Origin: Candidatus Zixiibacteriota bacterium
Lineage (GTDB): Bacteria; Zixibacteria; MSB-5A5; SM1-73
DNA length: 7,803 bases
NCBI GenBank assembly: GCA_029933635.1
Contig: JAOZNS010000119.1
Location: forward strand, 1-7,803
Reading direction: 5' to 3'
The notes under the pieces: generated by a model
Told to the model about the DNA's origin: nothing
The model's input: only the letters and a program-made list of their open reading frames with translations
Databases searched by the model: none
In this document: positions 1 to 5,621 of the stretch, in pieces
How the letters are laid out: each line of letters begins with the position of its first letter
How positions within the stretch are numbered: the first letter of the stretch is position 1
Translations under genes and position numbers: made by a program

Positions 1-395
1 CCTTAGCTCTTTGGGTCTTAAGATGGGCTAAAACATCCTGTCGATCAGACCCTATAACCGAGCGCCATCATTGAGTTTCCCCTCCTCTAAATAGAGTCAA
101 CCTTGAAGTTGCTTGTTTTCCCTCGATTATTCCTTTCACCTTTTTGGTGAACAACTCCAAAAGGCAGAGGGCTTTTTTCCCATGCTTTTGATATATATCT
201 TTTTGCTCTGCATCTGAGTCGAAGGAGTTATCACAGGGAGTTTTATTCAGGGTTCATTGGTGGTTCATCGAAAAGACCGAGGGGAAGGACGAAATTTTCT
301 TTTTGCGTCAGGTTCTCCAGATCTGGGGTATGAACTGTTATGAGAAGCTCCTGACGGAACAAAAAATCACGTAGACCGGAAGAGAGGTTTTAATT
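1..395. other. Intergenic region without a supported gene
   Basis: No convincing gene is seen. On the minus strand one frame is open from 253 down to the window edge except for a single TGA at 68-70. It has no ATG, and its translation looks only mildly protein-like (for example KKALCLLELFTKKVKGII). It may be a decayed gene end or chance. A small hairpin, TTCACC-TTTTT-GGTGAA, lies at 135-151, and a larger stem-loop at 306-356 is listed separately. No U-tract terminator is evident directly downstream of the oxoamine synthase gene. Confidence 0.5.
306..356. repeat. Imperfect palindrome (stem-loop) downstream of the oxoamine synthase gene
   Basis: Arms CGTCAGG-TTCTC (306-317) and GAGAA-gct-CCTGACG (342-356) pair over 12 bp with one three-base bulge. 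The loop contains the perfect 10-base palindrome CCAGATCTGG (317-326, sharing one base with the left arm). The element starts 40 bases past the oxoamine synthase stop codon. No T-run follows it on the minus strand, so it is a poor intrinsic terminator. It resembles a REP-type intergenic palindrome, but copy number cannot be judged from one window. Confidence 0.5.
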
Positions 396-1577
396 TTAAA
401 TCACTCCCATCTTTTTTCCCACCTTTTCAAACGCCTCTAAGACCTTATCCAGTTGCTCGTCGGTATGGGTGGCGGTGTAACTTGTGCGCAAAAGCTGGCA
501 GCCAGGAGCAACCGCAGGGCTGATTATGGGGTTTACAAAGATTCCTTCATCCGAAAGCATTTTCCAGAATTGGAAAGTCTTCATATCATCGCCAATGTAG
601 ATGGGGATGATGGGAGTTTGTGTGGTTCCAATGTTAAATCCCAAGGCTCTAAATTCCTTATGCATTCTCTTGGTAATCTGCCACAGTCTTTCCCTTCTTT
701 CTGGCTCGCTTTCGATGATATCCAGAGCTGCCAGACAGGTTGCCACTGCGGCAGGGGGAGGGCTGGCGGAGAAGATCAGCGCACGGGAGAAATGCTTGAC
801 GTAGTTGACCACCCTTTCACTTGCCGCAATGAAGCCTCCCAATGAGGCAAAAGATTTAGAAAAGGTGCCCATCACCACATCCACCTCATCCTCCAGATCG
901 AAATGTTCAGCGGTGCCTCGACCATGTTCTCCCAGAACACCGATGGAATGGGCATCATCCACCATCACCCGAGCATTATGCTTTTTGGCTAATCTTACGA
1001 TCTCAGGCAGATCAGCTATGTCCCCTTCCATGCTGAAGACCCCATCCACCGCAATCAATTTTCCAGCATTGTTTTCGCAATTGCCTAAAACCCGCGCCAG
1101 ATCAGCCATGTCGTTATGTTTGAACTTCACCACAGTTCCATAGGAAAGACGGCAAGCGTCCACTATACTGGCATGGACCGATCTGTCGATTATCACGTAA
1201 TCTTTGCGGGTGACCAAGGTGGCGATGGTTCCCAGGTTGGTCTGGAAGCCGGTGGAAAAAACTAAGGCGGCTTCCTTTTTCATAAACCGGGCTAATCTGT
1301 TCTCCAGCTCCTCATGCAGTTCTAAAGTTCCATTTAAAAATCTGGATCCGGTGCAGCCCGATCCAAATCTCTTTACTGCGTCCATGGCAGCCTCTTTCAC
1401 CTTGGGATGAGAGGTCAAGCCCAGATAGTTATTGGATCCGATCATGATCATTTTTTTCCCTTCTATCACCACCTCGGTATCCTGCCCAGAAGATATGGCC
1501 CGGAAGTAAGGATAGAGCCCCAGGCTTTTTACCTTCTCGGCCTCAGCGAAGTTTTCGCATTTTTCGAATAGGTCCAT
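396..1577 (-). CDS. Alpha-oxoamine synthase, serine C-palmitoyltransferase-like (PLP-dependent)
   Basis: This 393-residue protein belongs to the fold-type I PLP alpha-oxoamine synthases, which condense an amino acid with an acyl-CoA and release CO2 and CoA. Visible landmarks are GSNNYLGL (47-54), FGSGCTGSRFLNGT (71-84), the ring-stacking His in SVHAS (His135), VDDAHS (Asp208 and His210, cofactor binding), the Schiff-base Lys241 in GTFSKSFASLGGF, and Arg364 in LLRTS, which in the family holds the substrate carboxylate. Length is normal and complete. The GTFSKSFASLGG context and the SGQDTEV N-terminal stretch resemble bacterial serine palmitoyltransferases more than BioF or Kbl, whose lysine motifs differ. 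The first step of sphingolipid synthesis is therefore the favoured role, but 2-amino-3-ketobutyrate CoA ligase or 8-amino-7-oxononanoate synthase cannot be excluded. No biotin or threonine-catabolism gene is adjacent. The ATG start is preceded by only a weak ribosome site. A separate promoter and dyad lie upstream. Confidence 0.9.
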   Translation of the reverse strand: MDLFEKCENFAEAEKVKSLGLYPYFRAISSGQDTEVVIEGKKMIMIGSNNYLGLTSHPKVKEAAMDAVKRFGSGCTGSRFLNGTLELHEELENRLARFMKKEAALVFSTGFQTNLGTIATLVTRKDYVIIDRSVHASIVDACRLSYGTVVKFKHNDMADLARVLGNCENNAGKLIAVDGVFSMEGDIADLPEIVRLAKKHNARVMVDDAHSIGVLGEHGRGTAEHFDLEDEVDVVMGTFSKSFASLGGFIAASERVVNYVKHFSRALIFSASPPPAAVATCLAALDIIESEPERRERLWQITKRMHKEFRALGFNIGTTQTPIIPIYIGDDMKTFQFWKMLSDEGIFVNPIISPAVAPGCQLLRTSYTATHTDEQLDKVLEAFEKVGKKMGVI

Positions 1578-1636
1578 TCTTTCTCAGGATCCTGCCCTTT
1601 TAAGTTTCCAAAAATACCTTTTCAAACCCTTGCCAG

Positions 1637-1675
1637 AGATAAAATGTAGAATAAGGTTATTCTGGCATTTTATCT
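1637..1675 (-). promoter_or_regulatory. 39-base dyad overlapping the oxoamine synthase promoter (candidate operator or leader hairpin)
   Basis: The plus strand reads AGATAAAATG, T, AGAATAA, GG, TTATTCT, GG, CATTTTATCT. Outer arms (10 bp) and inner arms (7 bp) are both perfect, separated by a one-versus-two-base internal asymmetry and a two-base centre. On the minus strand the right end overlaps the predicted -10 hexamer (1672-1677), and the predicted start of transcription (about 1665) falls within the dyad. It could be bound by a dimeric repressor, or form a hairpin at the 5' end of the mRNA. The symmetry is seen directly; the function is inferred. Confidence 0.55.
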
Positions 1676-1700
1676 TAAAAAAATACTTTGCAGTTGTCAA
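1672..1700 (-). promoter_or_regulatory. Sigma-70-type promoter for the oxoamine synthase gene
   Basis: On the minus strand a perfect TTGACA (1695-1700) is followed after 17 bases by TAAGAT (1672-1677, four of six matches to TATAAT). Transcription would begin near 1665, giving a leader of about 88 bases before the ATG at 1577. The perfect -35 box, ideal spacing and correct orientation ahead of a gene support it. The -10 box is only fair. Confidence 0.5.
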
Positions 1701-2122
1701 GCGAAAAACTATAAGGGTTTGAAGATAAAACGTGGTCGACTTTTCATAAACGATTTCTTTTTTCAGTTATAAAGAGGTCAGGCTTTCCCAAGGAGGGTAA
1801 ATACTTTTATGTCTCTTCTCCAAAATAGTTGCTAATTTATCTGTTTTTTCTTCTATGAGTCCCGGTGAATATCTACAATTTGGGTTAAAGATCGCGCTTT
1901 GTGCTCTTTTTTTCACCTCTACCCCTAAAGTCCCCCCCCCTCTCCATTTTGAGACTATGTCATAATTATGAGGGTTGGGGGTAAAGATTTTTGAAAATAA
2001 ACTATGTTATTATGTTGACTCCGGAAATTGTTTTCCCGACGCCATGACCTAATGAGATAAAGTTCCGCATCGGGATTACAAAATCTCAATGCAACAAGCT
2101 CATATACAATATATCGTAGTTT

Positions 2123-2190
2123 CCAATTCGTTGGGCGATTTTTGTGTGCCTGATAAATCAGGCAATTACATGGCGACAAAGCCTCTTTGT
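2123..2190. repeat. REP-like cluster of three small hairpins
   Basis: Three perfect inverted repeats follow one another: CCAA-TTCG-TTGG (2123-2134), TGCCTGAT-AA-ATCAGGCA (2147-2164, 8-bp arms) and ACAAAG-CCT-CTTTGT (2176-2190). They sit about 110 bases or more downstream of the RNA methyltransferase stop. None has a U-tract suited to intrinsic termination. The compact, closely spaced palindromes resemble repetitive extragenic palindromes. Confidence 0.45.
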
Positions 2191-2297
2191 GGAGAGGGAA
2201 GATAAAAGATGAGGTGATCATTATGCTAACTTCAATGATGTAAAAATCTCTTCATCCTGCAAAAAATTCCTTCAACCGAAATGGCGGAGAACCCCTT

Positions 2298-3092
2298 TTA
2301 TTTGGTCGATGCTTGGAGGCGTTTTCTTGCCAGCTCATATAACAGAATTCCGCCAGCCACAGCCACGTTAAGAGATTCAGCTTTCCCCGAGGTGGATATT
2401 TGAACGATTTCGTCGGAAAGTTTGAGTAACTTCTTCTTCAGACCTTCTGTCTCGTTGCCGACCAAAAGACATATTTTTCCTGGCACCTCCAGTTGTTCCA
2501 AAACCTTACCCCCCTTGACGGTTGTGCCGAGAATTTTGAACCCATATTTTTTCAACTGAAGGATGGCTTTTTCCAGATCAATTTCATCGAAAATCTTCAG
2601 ATGAAAGATCGATCCCATGGTTGATCTGATCACTTTAGGGTTATATAGCTCCACCGTATCGTTTGAGAGAAGCACCGCATCTCCACCGAAGGCGTCGGCA
2701 GTTCTAATCAATGTTCCAGCGTTTCCCGGATCACGAATGCCATCCAAAGCCACGATCACGCTTAGTTCTCCCTTCAAATCTTCCAAAGATGGTTGACCTA
2801 TTCTTGCCACACATATTACCCCCTGAGCGCTCACTGTATCGGATAGCTTTCTTAGCATCTGGGCTTTGGCCGGAATCAATTCAACGTTTGACCGCTTCAG
2901 CTTTTTTAAAAGTTTTCTTCCACGGCTTTTCTGCTCAAAGTTGCTGGTGAAAAGAACAGACTCAATTGGCCAGCAGGAGCTTGCCAACTCCTCACAAAGT
3001 CGCAAGCCTTCAATTAAGAACCTTCTCTGATGCTTGCGACCTTTTTTGGTTTTTAGCTTGGAAAGTTCCTTGAGTTTTGCTTGGGAGAGCAT
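2298..3092 (-). CDS. TrmH/SpoU-family RNA 2'-O-methyltransferase
   Basis: This 264-residue SPOUT-fold enzyme is expected to transfer a methyl group from S-adenosylmethionine to a ribose 2'-OH in rRNA or tRNA. An N-terminal substrate-binding region (about 1-95, with RRFLIEGLRLCEE near 23-35) precedes the catalytic domain. The three SpoU motifs are intact: motif 1 DGIRDPGNAGTLIRTADAFG (117-136, with Asn124 and Arg130), motif 2 LLVGNETEGL (209-218), and motif 3 ISTSGKAESLNVAVAGGILL (232-251). STMGSIF (157-163) is also typical. Length and layout match the TsnR/RlmB-type branch, but the exact nucleotide cannot be told. The ATG lies 23 bases past the stop of the reductoisomerase-like gene and has no clear Shine-Dalgarno, so co-transcription and perhaps translational coupling are likely. 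No strong terminator is visible downstream. Confidence 0.93.
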   Translation of the reverse strand: MLSQAKLKELSKLKTKKGRKHQRRFLIEGLRLCEELASSCWPIESVLFTSNFEQKSRGRKLLKKLKRSNVELIPAKAQMLRKLSDTVSAQGVICVARIGQPSLEDLKGELSVIVALDGIRDPGNAGTLIRTADAFGGDAVLLSNDTVELYNPKVIRSTMGSIFHLKIFDEIDLEKAILQLKKYGFKILGTTVKGGKVLEQLEVPGKICLLVGNETEGLKKKLLKLSDEIVQISTSGKAESLNVAVAGGILLYELARKRLQASTK

Positions 3093-3115
3093 TAAACGAA
3101 AGCTTATGTAAGGAT

Positions 3116-4111
3116 TTATTTCAGCAGTCTTCTGATCCTTTTGCCTGCCTTCTCAATGGGATGTTCTTTCGCCTCCCTTTTCATTCTGAGATAAGTTTTC
3201 AACCCCCTCTGGCATTCTCGCTTCCATCTTTTTACAAAGGTTCCATCCTGGATTTGTCTTAAGACTTTCTCCATCTGCAGTTTTGTCTTTGGGGTGATAA
3301 CTTTTTTACCTGAAAGGTACGAGCCGAATTCTGCAGTTTGGCTAATTCGGTCAAACATCCCGGCTATTCCATGCGCTTTGATGGTATTTACAATATGGTC
3401 TAACTGATGGACACATTCCAGGTAGGCGTTTTCTGGGGGAAGCCCGGCTTGGACCAGCACCTCGAAACCAGCCCTTATAAGTTCAGACAGCCCTCCGCAT
3501 AATACTGCCTGCTCCCCAAAAAGATCACCGATGGCTTCATGCTCGAAGGTGGTCTCAAAGGCTCCCGCTTTAGTGCATCCGATACCTTTGGCATAAGCCA
3601 AGGCTTTCCTTTTGGCTTCCCCGGTTATGTCCTGTTTTACTGCGAAAAAACAGGGAACTCCCTTACCTTGCAAAAAAAGCTCTCTTGTTACCGTCCCGGG
3701 TGCGTGTGGGGCCACCATGACGACATCCACAAAATCTGGCGGATCGACCAGCTTAAAATGAACCGAGAAGCCGGAGGCGAAAAGCAGGGTTTTGCCTGGA
3801 CAAAGATATGGTTTAATCTGCTTTTGATATATTTTGGAGTGAAGATGGTCCGGAGCTAAGACCGAAATTAAATCCCCAGATTTTACAGCTTGTTCAGTGG
3901 AATAAACTTTAAAGCCATCCTTCTGGGCTTTTCTTTTGCTTTCACTTTTTTGGGGCAATCCAATTATGATGTCCAATCCAGAGTCCCTTAGATTCAGGGA
4001 CTGGGCTCTTCCCTGGTTGCCGTAACCGACAATGGCAATGATTTTTTCTTTCAGAAACCTTAAATCTGCATCCTTATCGGTGTATATTCTGAAGCGACTT
4101 TCTTTTTTCAT
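3116..4111 (-). CDS. Ketol-acid reductoisomerase homologue (class I IlvC-like) with altered active site
   Basis: This 331-residue protein spans the full class I IlvC architecture: a Rossmann domain with GYGNQGRAQSLNLRDSG (29-45) and the knotted helical domain with ETTFEHEAIGDLFGEQAVLCGG (186-207). True IlvC converts acetolactate to dihydroxyisovalerate using NADPH and two Mg ions. Retained here are Glu192, Asp196, Glu200, Glu232 and Ser257. Three positions I align with essential residues are changed: Ser113 in FASGF (His107 in Pseudomonas numbering), His136 in VAPHAPG (Lys130) and Gln236 in ECVHQL (metal ligand Glu230). All eight align at one constant offset of six, so this is substitution rather than misalignment, and the codons show no frameshift. 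No ilvB, ilvN, ilvD or leu gene is adjacent. It may be a divergent paralogue with another substrate. The start agrees with the family N-terminus (IYTDKDADL at 9-17). An AAGGAGGG lies an unusual 18 bases from the ATG. Confidence 0.9.
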   Translation of the reverse strand: MKKESRFRIYTDKDADLRFLKEKIIAIVGYGNQGRAQSLNLRDSGLDIIIGLPQKSESKRKAQKDGFKVYSTEQAVKSGDLISVLAPDHLHSKIYQKQIKPYLCPGKTLLFASGFSVHFKLVDPPDFVDVVMVAPHAPGTVTRELFLQGKGVPCFFAVKQDITGEAKRKALAYAKGIGCTKAGAFETTFEHEAIGDLFGEQAVLCGGLSELIRAGFEVLVQAGLPPENAYLECVHQLDHIVNTIKAHGIAGMFDRISQTAEFGSYLSGKKVITPKTKLQMEKVLRQIQDGTFVKRWKRECQRGLKTYLRMKREAKEHPIEKAGKRIRRLLK

Positions 4112-4129
4112 TTATCTCTAAATTTACTA

Positions 4130-4137
4130 CCCTCCTT
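4130..4137 (-). promoter_or_regulatory. Shine-Dalgarno-like AAGGAGGG at unusual distance from the reductoisomerase-like start
   Basis: The minus strand reads AAGGAGGG, then 18 bases, then ATG. Upstream triplets in frame with the ATG include several stops (TAG, TAA, TAG, TAA), so no earlier in-frame start can use the motif. It also overlaps the position where transcription from the promoter at 4141-4169 should begin, so it may not be in the mRNA in full. Confidence 0.35.
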
Positions 4138-4140
4138 GAG

Positions 4141-4169
4141 AATATAATCCTTTTAGCTTCGACTGTCAA
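4141..4169 (-). promoter_or_regulatory. Near-consensus sigma-70 promoter for the reductoisomerase-like/methyltransferase unit
   Basis: On the minus strand a perfect TTGACA (4164-4169) is separated by exactly 17 bases from TATATT (4141-4146, five of six matches). Transcription would start near 4134, leaving a leader of only about 23 bases before the ATG at 4111. It is the strongest promoter-like signal in the window and should drive both downstream genes. Confidence 0.65.
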
Positions 4170-4255
4170 AAGTAAATATCCAAAAATGAGAGATGACAAG
4201 AGAGACAAAAGAGAAATAAGATTTGCTTAGATCGGTTTCCCTTTATCAGCCTAAG

Positions 4256-4519
4256 TCAAGAGGTGAGGAGAATAAGGAGGAAAAAAGCAAAAGCCACGAT
4301 CATCAGAGGGAAAATGATTCTAAGCAGGATGAAGAGGATGACCCGAAAGAGCTGGTAAAGCATCCAGCATCCCAAGAGGATCACCAGAAGGTGCAATCCT
4401 AACTTTCCCCACATGCCGAAATGTCCTGTTGCCTGTTGGCCCAGTTGATAAAGCCCGCCCACAAGTTGCCTAAGGAAGGTAAGTATGAGCTGAAGGATGT
4501 GATCCCATGGAACATCCAT
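4256..4519 (-). CDS. Small two-helix membrane protein of unknown function
   Basis: I do not recognise a family. From the chosen ATG the product has 87 residues. Residues 1-38 are moderately amphipathic and rich in Gln and Gly (LVGGLYQLGQQATGHFG). Two strongly hydrophobic segments follow at about 39-58 (LGLHLLVILLGCWMLYQLF) and 60-86 (ending AFAFFLLILLTS), separated by one Arg, with another Arg67 inside the second. It should be an inner-membrane protein, perhaps a helical hairpin. The frame extends upstream to a GTG at 4588, adding 23 residues (110 in total), but that start has its AGGAG directly against it. The ATG at 4519 has GGGGTGG nine bases upstream and is preferred. The 144 bases to the next gene contain that gene's own promoter, so the two need not be co-transcribed. 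Confidence 0.6.
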   Translation of the reverse strand: MDVPWDHILQLILTFLRQLVGGLYQLGQQATGHFGMWGKLGLHLLVILLGCWMLYQLFRVILFILLRIIFPLMIVAFAFFLLILLTS

Positions 4520-4632
4520 ATCAAAATCCACCCCAAAACCCTTTTTCTTGCTTTCTGTAACAAAATCCCGCTTGTTGCAGATCAACACTCCTGTGCTTGC
4601 CCCCTCACGGCGAGCAGTCTTAATTCAATCTG

Positions 4633-4661
4633 AATCAAACGGTTCTTTGATAGTTTGTCAA
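4633..4661 (-). promoter_or_regulatory. Weak candidate promoter for the small membrane protein gene
   Basis: On the minus strand a perfect TTGACA (4656-4661) is followed after 17 bases by TTGATT (4633-4638), which matches TATAAT at only three positions. Orientation and placement upstream of the gene are right, but the -10 box is poor. Confidence 0.25.
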
Positions 4662-4677
4662 GTATTATTTATTTTGG

Positions 4678-4806
4678 TCTCTGAAAAAGTCGTTTGGCGA
4701 TGCTGGGAGCCCTGCCTACGGAGATGTAGTCATTGATTTTTGCCGGTCAAGCGACCTACAGGTAGTTGCACCTTGCCCGAGCGCTTTGCTTCATTTTTTT
4801 CAGAGA
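4678..4806. repeat. 129-base segment with 11-bp terminal inverted repeats (MITE-like candidate)
   Basis: TCTCTGAAAAA at 4678-4688 is the exact reverse complement of TTTTTCAGAGA at 4796-4806. The interior is less AT-rich than its surroundings and has small internal palindromes (CTAC...GTAG, ACCT-AC-AGGT). There is no open reading frame of note. No target duplication is visible, so insertion by a transposase is unproven. Confidence 0.4.
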
Positions 4807-4816
4807 GCTGAAAAAA
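4795..4816. terminator. A/T-rich hairpin downstream of thiE, possible weak bidirectional terminator
   Basis: TTTTTTCAG (4795-4803) and CTGAAAAAA (4808-4816) form a 9-bp stem around AGAG. Four Ts follow on the plus strand. For the minus-strand thiE transcript, which would reach it about 160 bases past the stop, no U-tract follows the stem. Termination is possible but weak. The left arm overlaps the right terminal repeat of the 129-base segment. Confidence 0.25.
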
Positions 4817-4979
4817 TTTTCTGCTAAATCTTTTTGTTTGTTAGAAAACTCAACCGATCCTTTTTGGAAGCAAAGTCCTTAAAAACCTTATGAATTGAGA
4901 TTCAACAATTGGTGTATCCTTAAGCTGAAGCGAATTCCTCCGTTTTGGCATTCAAGGAGCCCTTATGCAGAATCTTGGC

Positions 4980-5621
4980 TCAGGTGCTTGATTGGAGCTT
5001 CTCCAAGAGCTTGGCGGCAGATGATTTCACATCGCCTGATAAGATCACCGCGGAGATGACTGCAATTCTTCTACCACCTGCCCGGATGACCTGATCCAGA
5101 TTATTTAAATTGATTCCACCGATGGCAAAAAAGGGGATTTTTAGGCTATCCTTTGCCTCCTGAAGGATTTTAAGACCAGTGGGTCTGTTGATCTGTTTGG
5201 AGATGGTGGGGAAGATAGGACCAAGCCCCACATAATCTGCCCCCTGTCTTTCCGCTTCCTTTGCCTGCTGGATGGTTTTCGCAGATTTTCCAATTATCTT
5301 GGAGTAACCCAAAATCTTCTCAGCCTCCTTTATGGAGAGATCCTCCTGCCCCAGATGAACTCCCTCCGCCTCCACCTTTAGGGCAATATCTACTCGATCA
5401 TTTACGATGAAGGGGACCTCCTTTTTTCTGCAGAGCGTTTTTAGCTTGGTGGCAACTTTTAGGAAGTGCTCATCGTCCGATTCCTTATCCCGATATTGAA
5501 TCATCTGAGCCCCTCCAGCTATCGCTTCAGAGAGCACATCCTCGATATCTTGATCTCCGCACATCTTTTTATCAGCTATAACGTATAATTGAATCCTGGA
5601 AAGCAGTTTTTCTTTATTCAC
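4980..5621 (-). CDS. thiE: Thiamine-phosphate synthase
   Basis: This 213-residue TIM-barrel enzyme couples 4-amino-5-hydroxymethyl-2-methylpyrimidine diphosphate with the thiazole phosphate moiety to make thiamine monophosphate in the cytoplasm. The family signature is complete: QYRDK (42-46), FIVNDRVDIAL (71-81, with Asn74 and Asp75 near pyrophosphate and Mg), GVHLGQEDL (87-95), IGKSAKT (110-116), GADYVGLGPIFPT-SK (127-142), FAIGGI (165-170) and AVISAVILSGD (187-197). Length matches single-domain ThiE. The protein is not fused to ThiD or ThiM, and no other thiamine gene is present. Translation starts at GTG (5619-5621) with AAGAGG about ten bases upstream. The gene lies 52 bases after the amidotransferase-like gene and is probably read with it. 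No TPP riboswitch is recognisable in front of it. Confidence 0.95.
   Translation of the reverse strand: MNKEKLLSRIQLYVIADKKMCGDQDIEDVLSEAIAGGAQMIQYRDKESDDEHFLKVATKLKTLCRKKEVPFIVNDRVDIALKVEAEGVHLGQEDLSIKEAEKILGYSKIIGKSAKTIQQAKEAERQGADYVGLGPIFPTISKQINRPTGLKILQEAKDSLKIPFFAIGGINLNNLDQVIRAGGRRIAVISAVILSGDVKSSAAKLLEKLQSST

Larger units (their letters stand above)
1621..1723. repeat. 11-bp inverted repeat bracketing the promoter and dyad
   Basis: TTCAAACCCTT at 1621-1631 is the exact reverse complement of AAGGGTTTGAA at 1713-1723. The pair encloses both the promoter and the 39-base dyad. No target-site duplication is apparent at the outer edges. It may be two half-sites of a looping regulator, the ends of a small MITE-like insertion, or coincidence. 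Confidence 0.4.
1578..2297. other. 720-base non-coding region between oxoamine synthase and RNA methyltransferase genes
   Basis: The part nearest the oxoamine synthase gene holds its promoter, a 39-base dyad and a flanking 11-bp inverted repeat (listed separately). A minus-strand frame is open for 79 codons (1770-2006) but has no ATG; the only plausible start is a GTG at 1914-1916, giving 49 residues. It runs through a nine-base C/G homopolymer at 1932-1940. An 88-codon frame at 1955-2221 overlaps it and resembles no family. Three small hairpins cluster at 2123-2190. I treat the whole stretch as intergenic with repeats, possibly including decayed coding sequence. Confidence 0.55.
4589..4979. 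other. Non-coding region between thiE and the small membrane protein gene
   Basis: About 390 bases (460 if the shorter start of the membrane protein is right) hold no supported gene. The content is a weak promoter candidate, a 129-base segment bounded by 11-bp inverted repeats and a local A/T-rich hairpin, all listed separately. A 33-codon minus-strand frame at 4850-4951 starts with ATG but has no ribosome site and is not called. Confidence 0.5.

Noticed and set aside
453..1410. Plus-strand open frames opposite the oxoamine synthase gene
   Set aside because: Antisense shadows of a gene with complete PLP-enzyme motifs; low-complexity translations without family features.
1929..1983. G-quadruplex on the minus strand from the C9 tract and nearby G-runs
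   Set aside because: Only about three adequate G-runs lie within loop distance, so a stable four-run structure is not well supported.
1955..2221. 88-codon minus-strand frame
   Set aside because: No recognisable family or domain, rich in scattered Asn/Cys/Arg, overlaps the hairpin cluster and another open frame, and has no convincing ribosome site. More likely repeat-containing intergenic DNA.
2711..3859. Plus-strand open frames opposite the methyltransferase and IlvC-like genes
   Set aside because: Antisense shadows of well-supported minus-strand genes.
4850..4951. 33-codon minus-strand frame (starting MPKRRNSLQL)
   Set aside because: ATG present but no ribosome site, no family resemblance and too short to judge.
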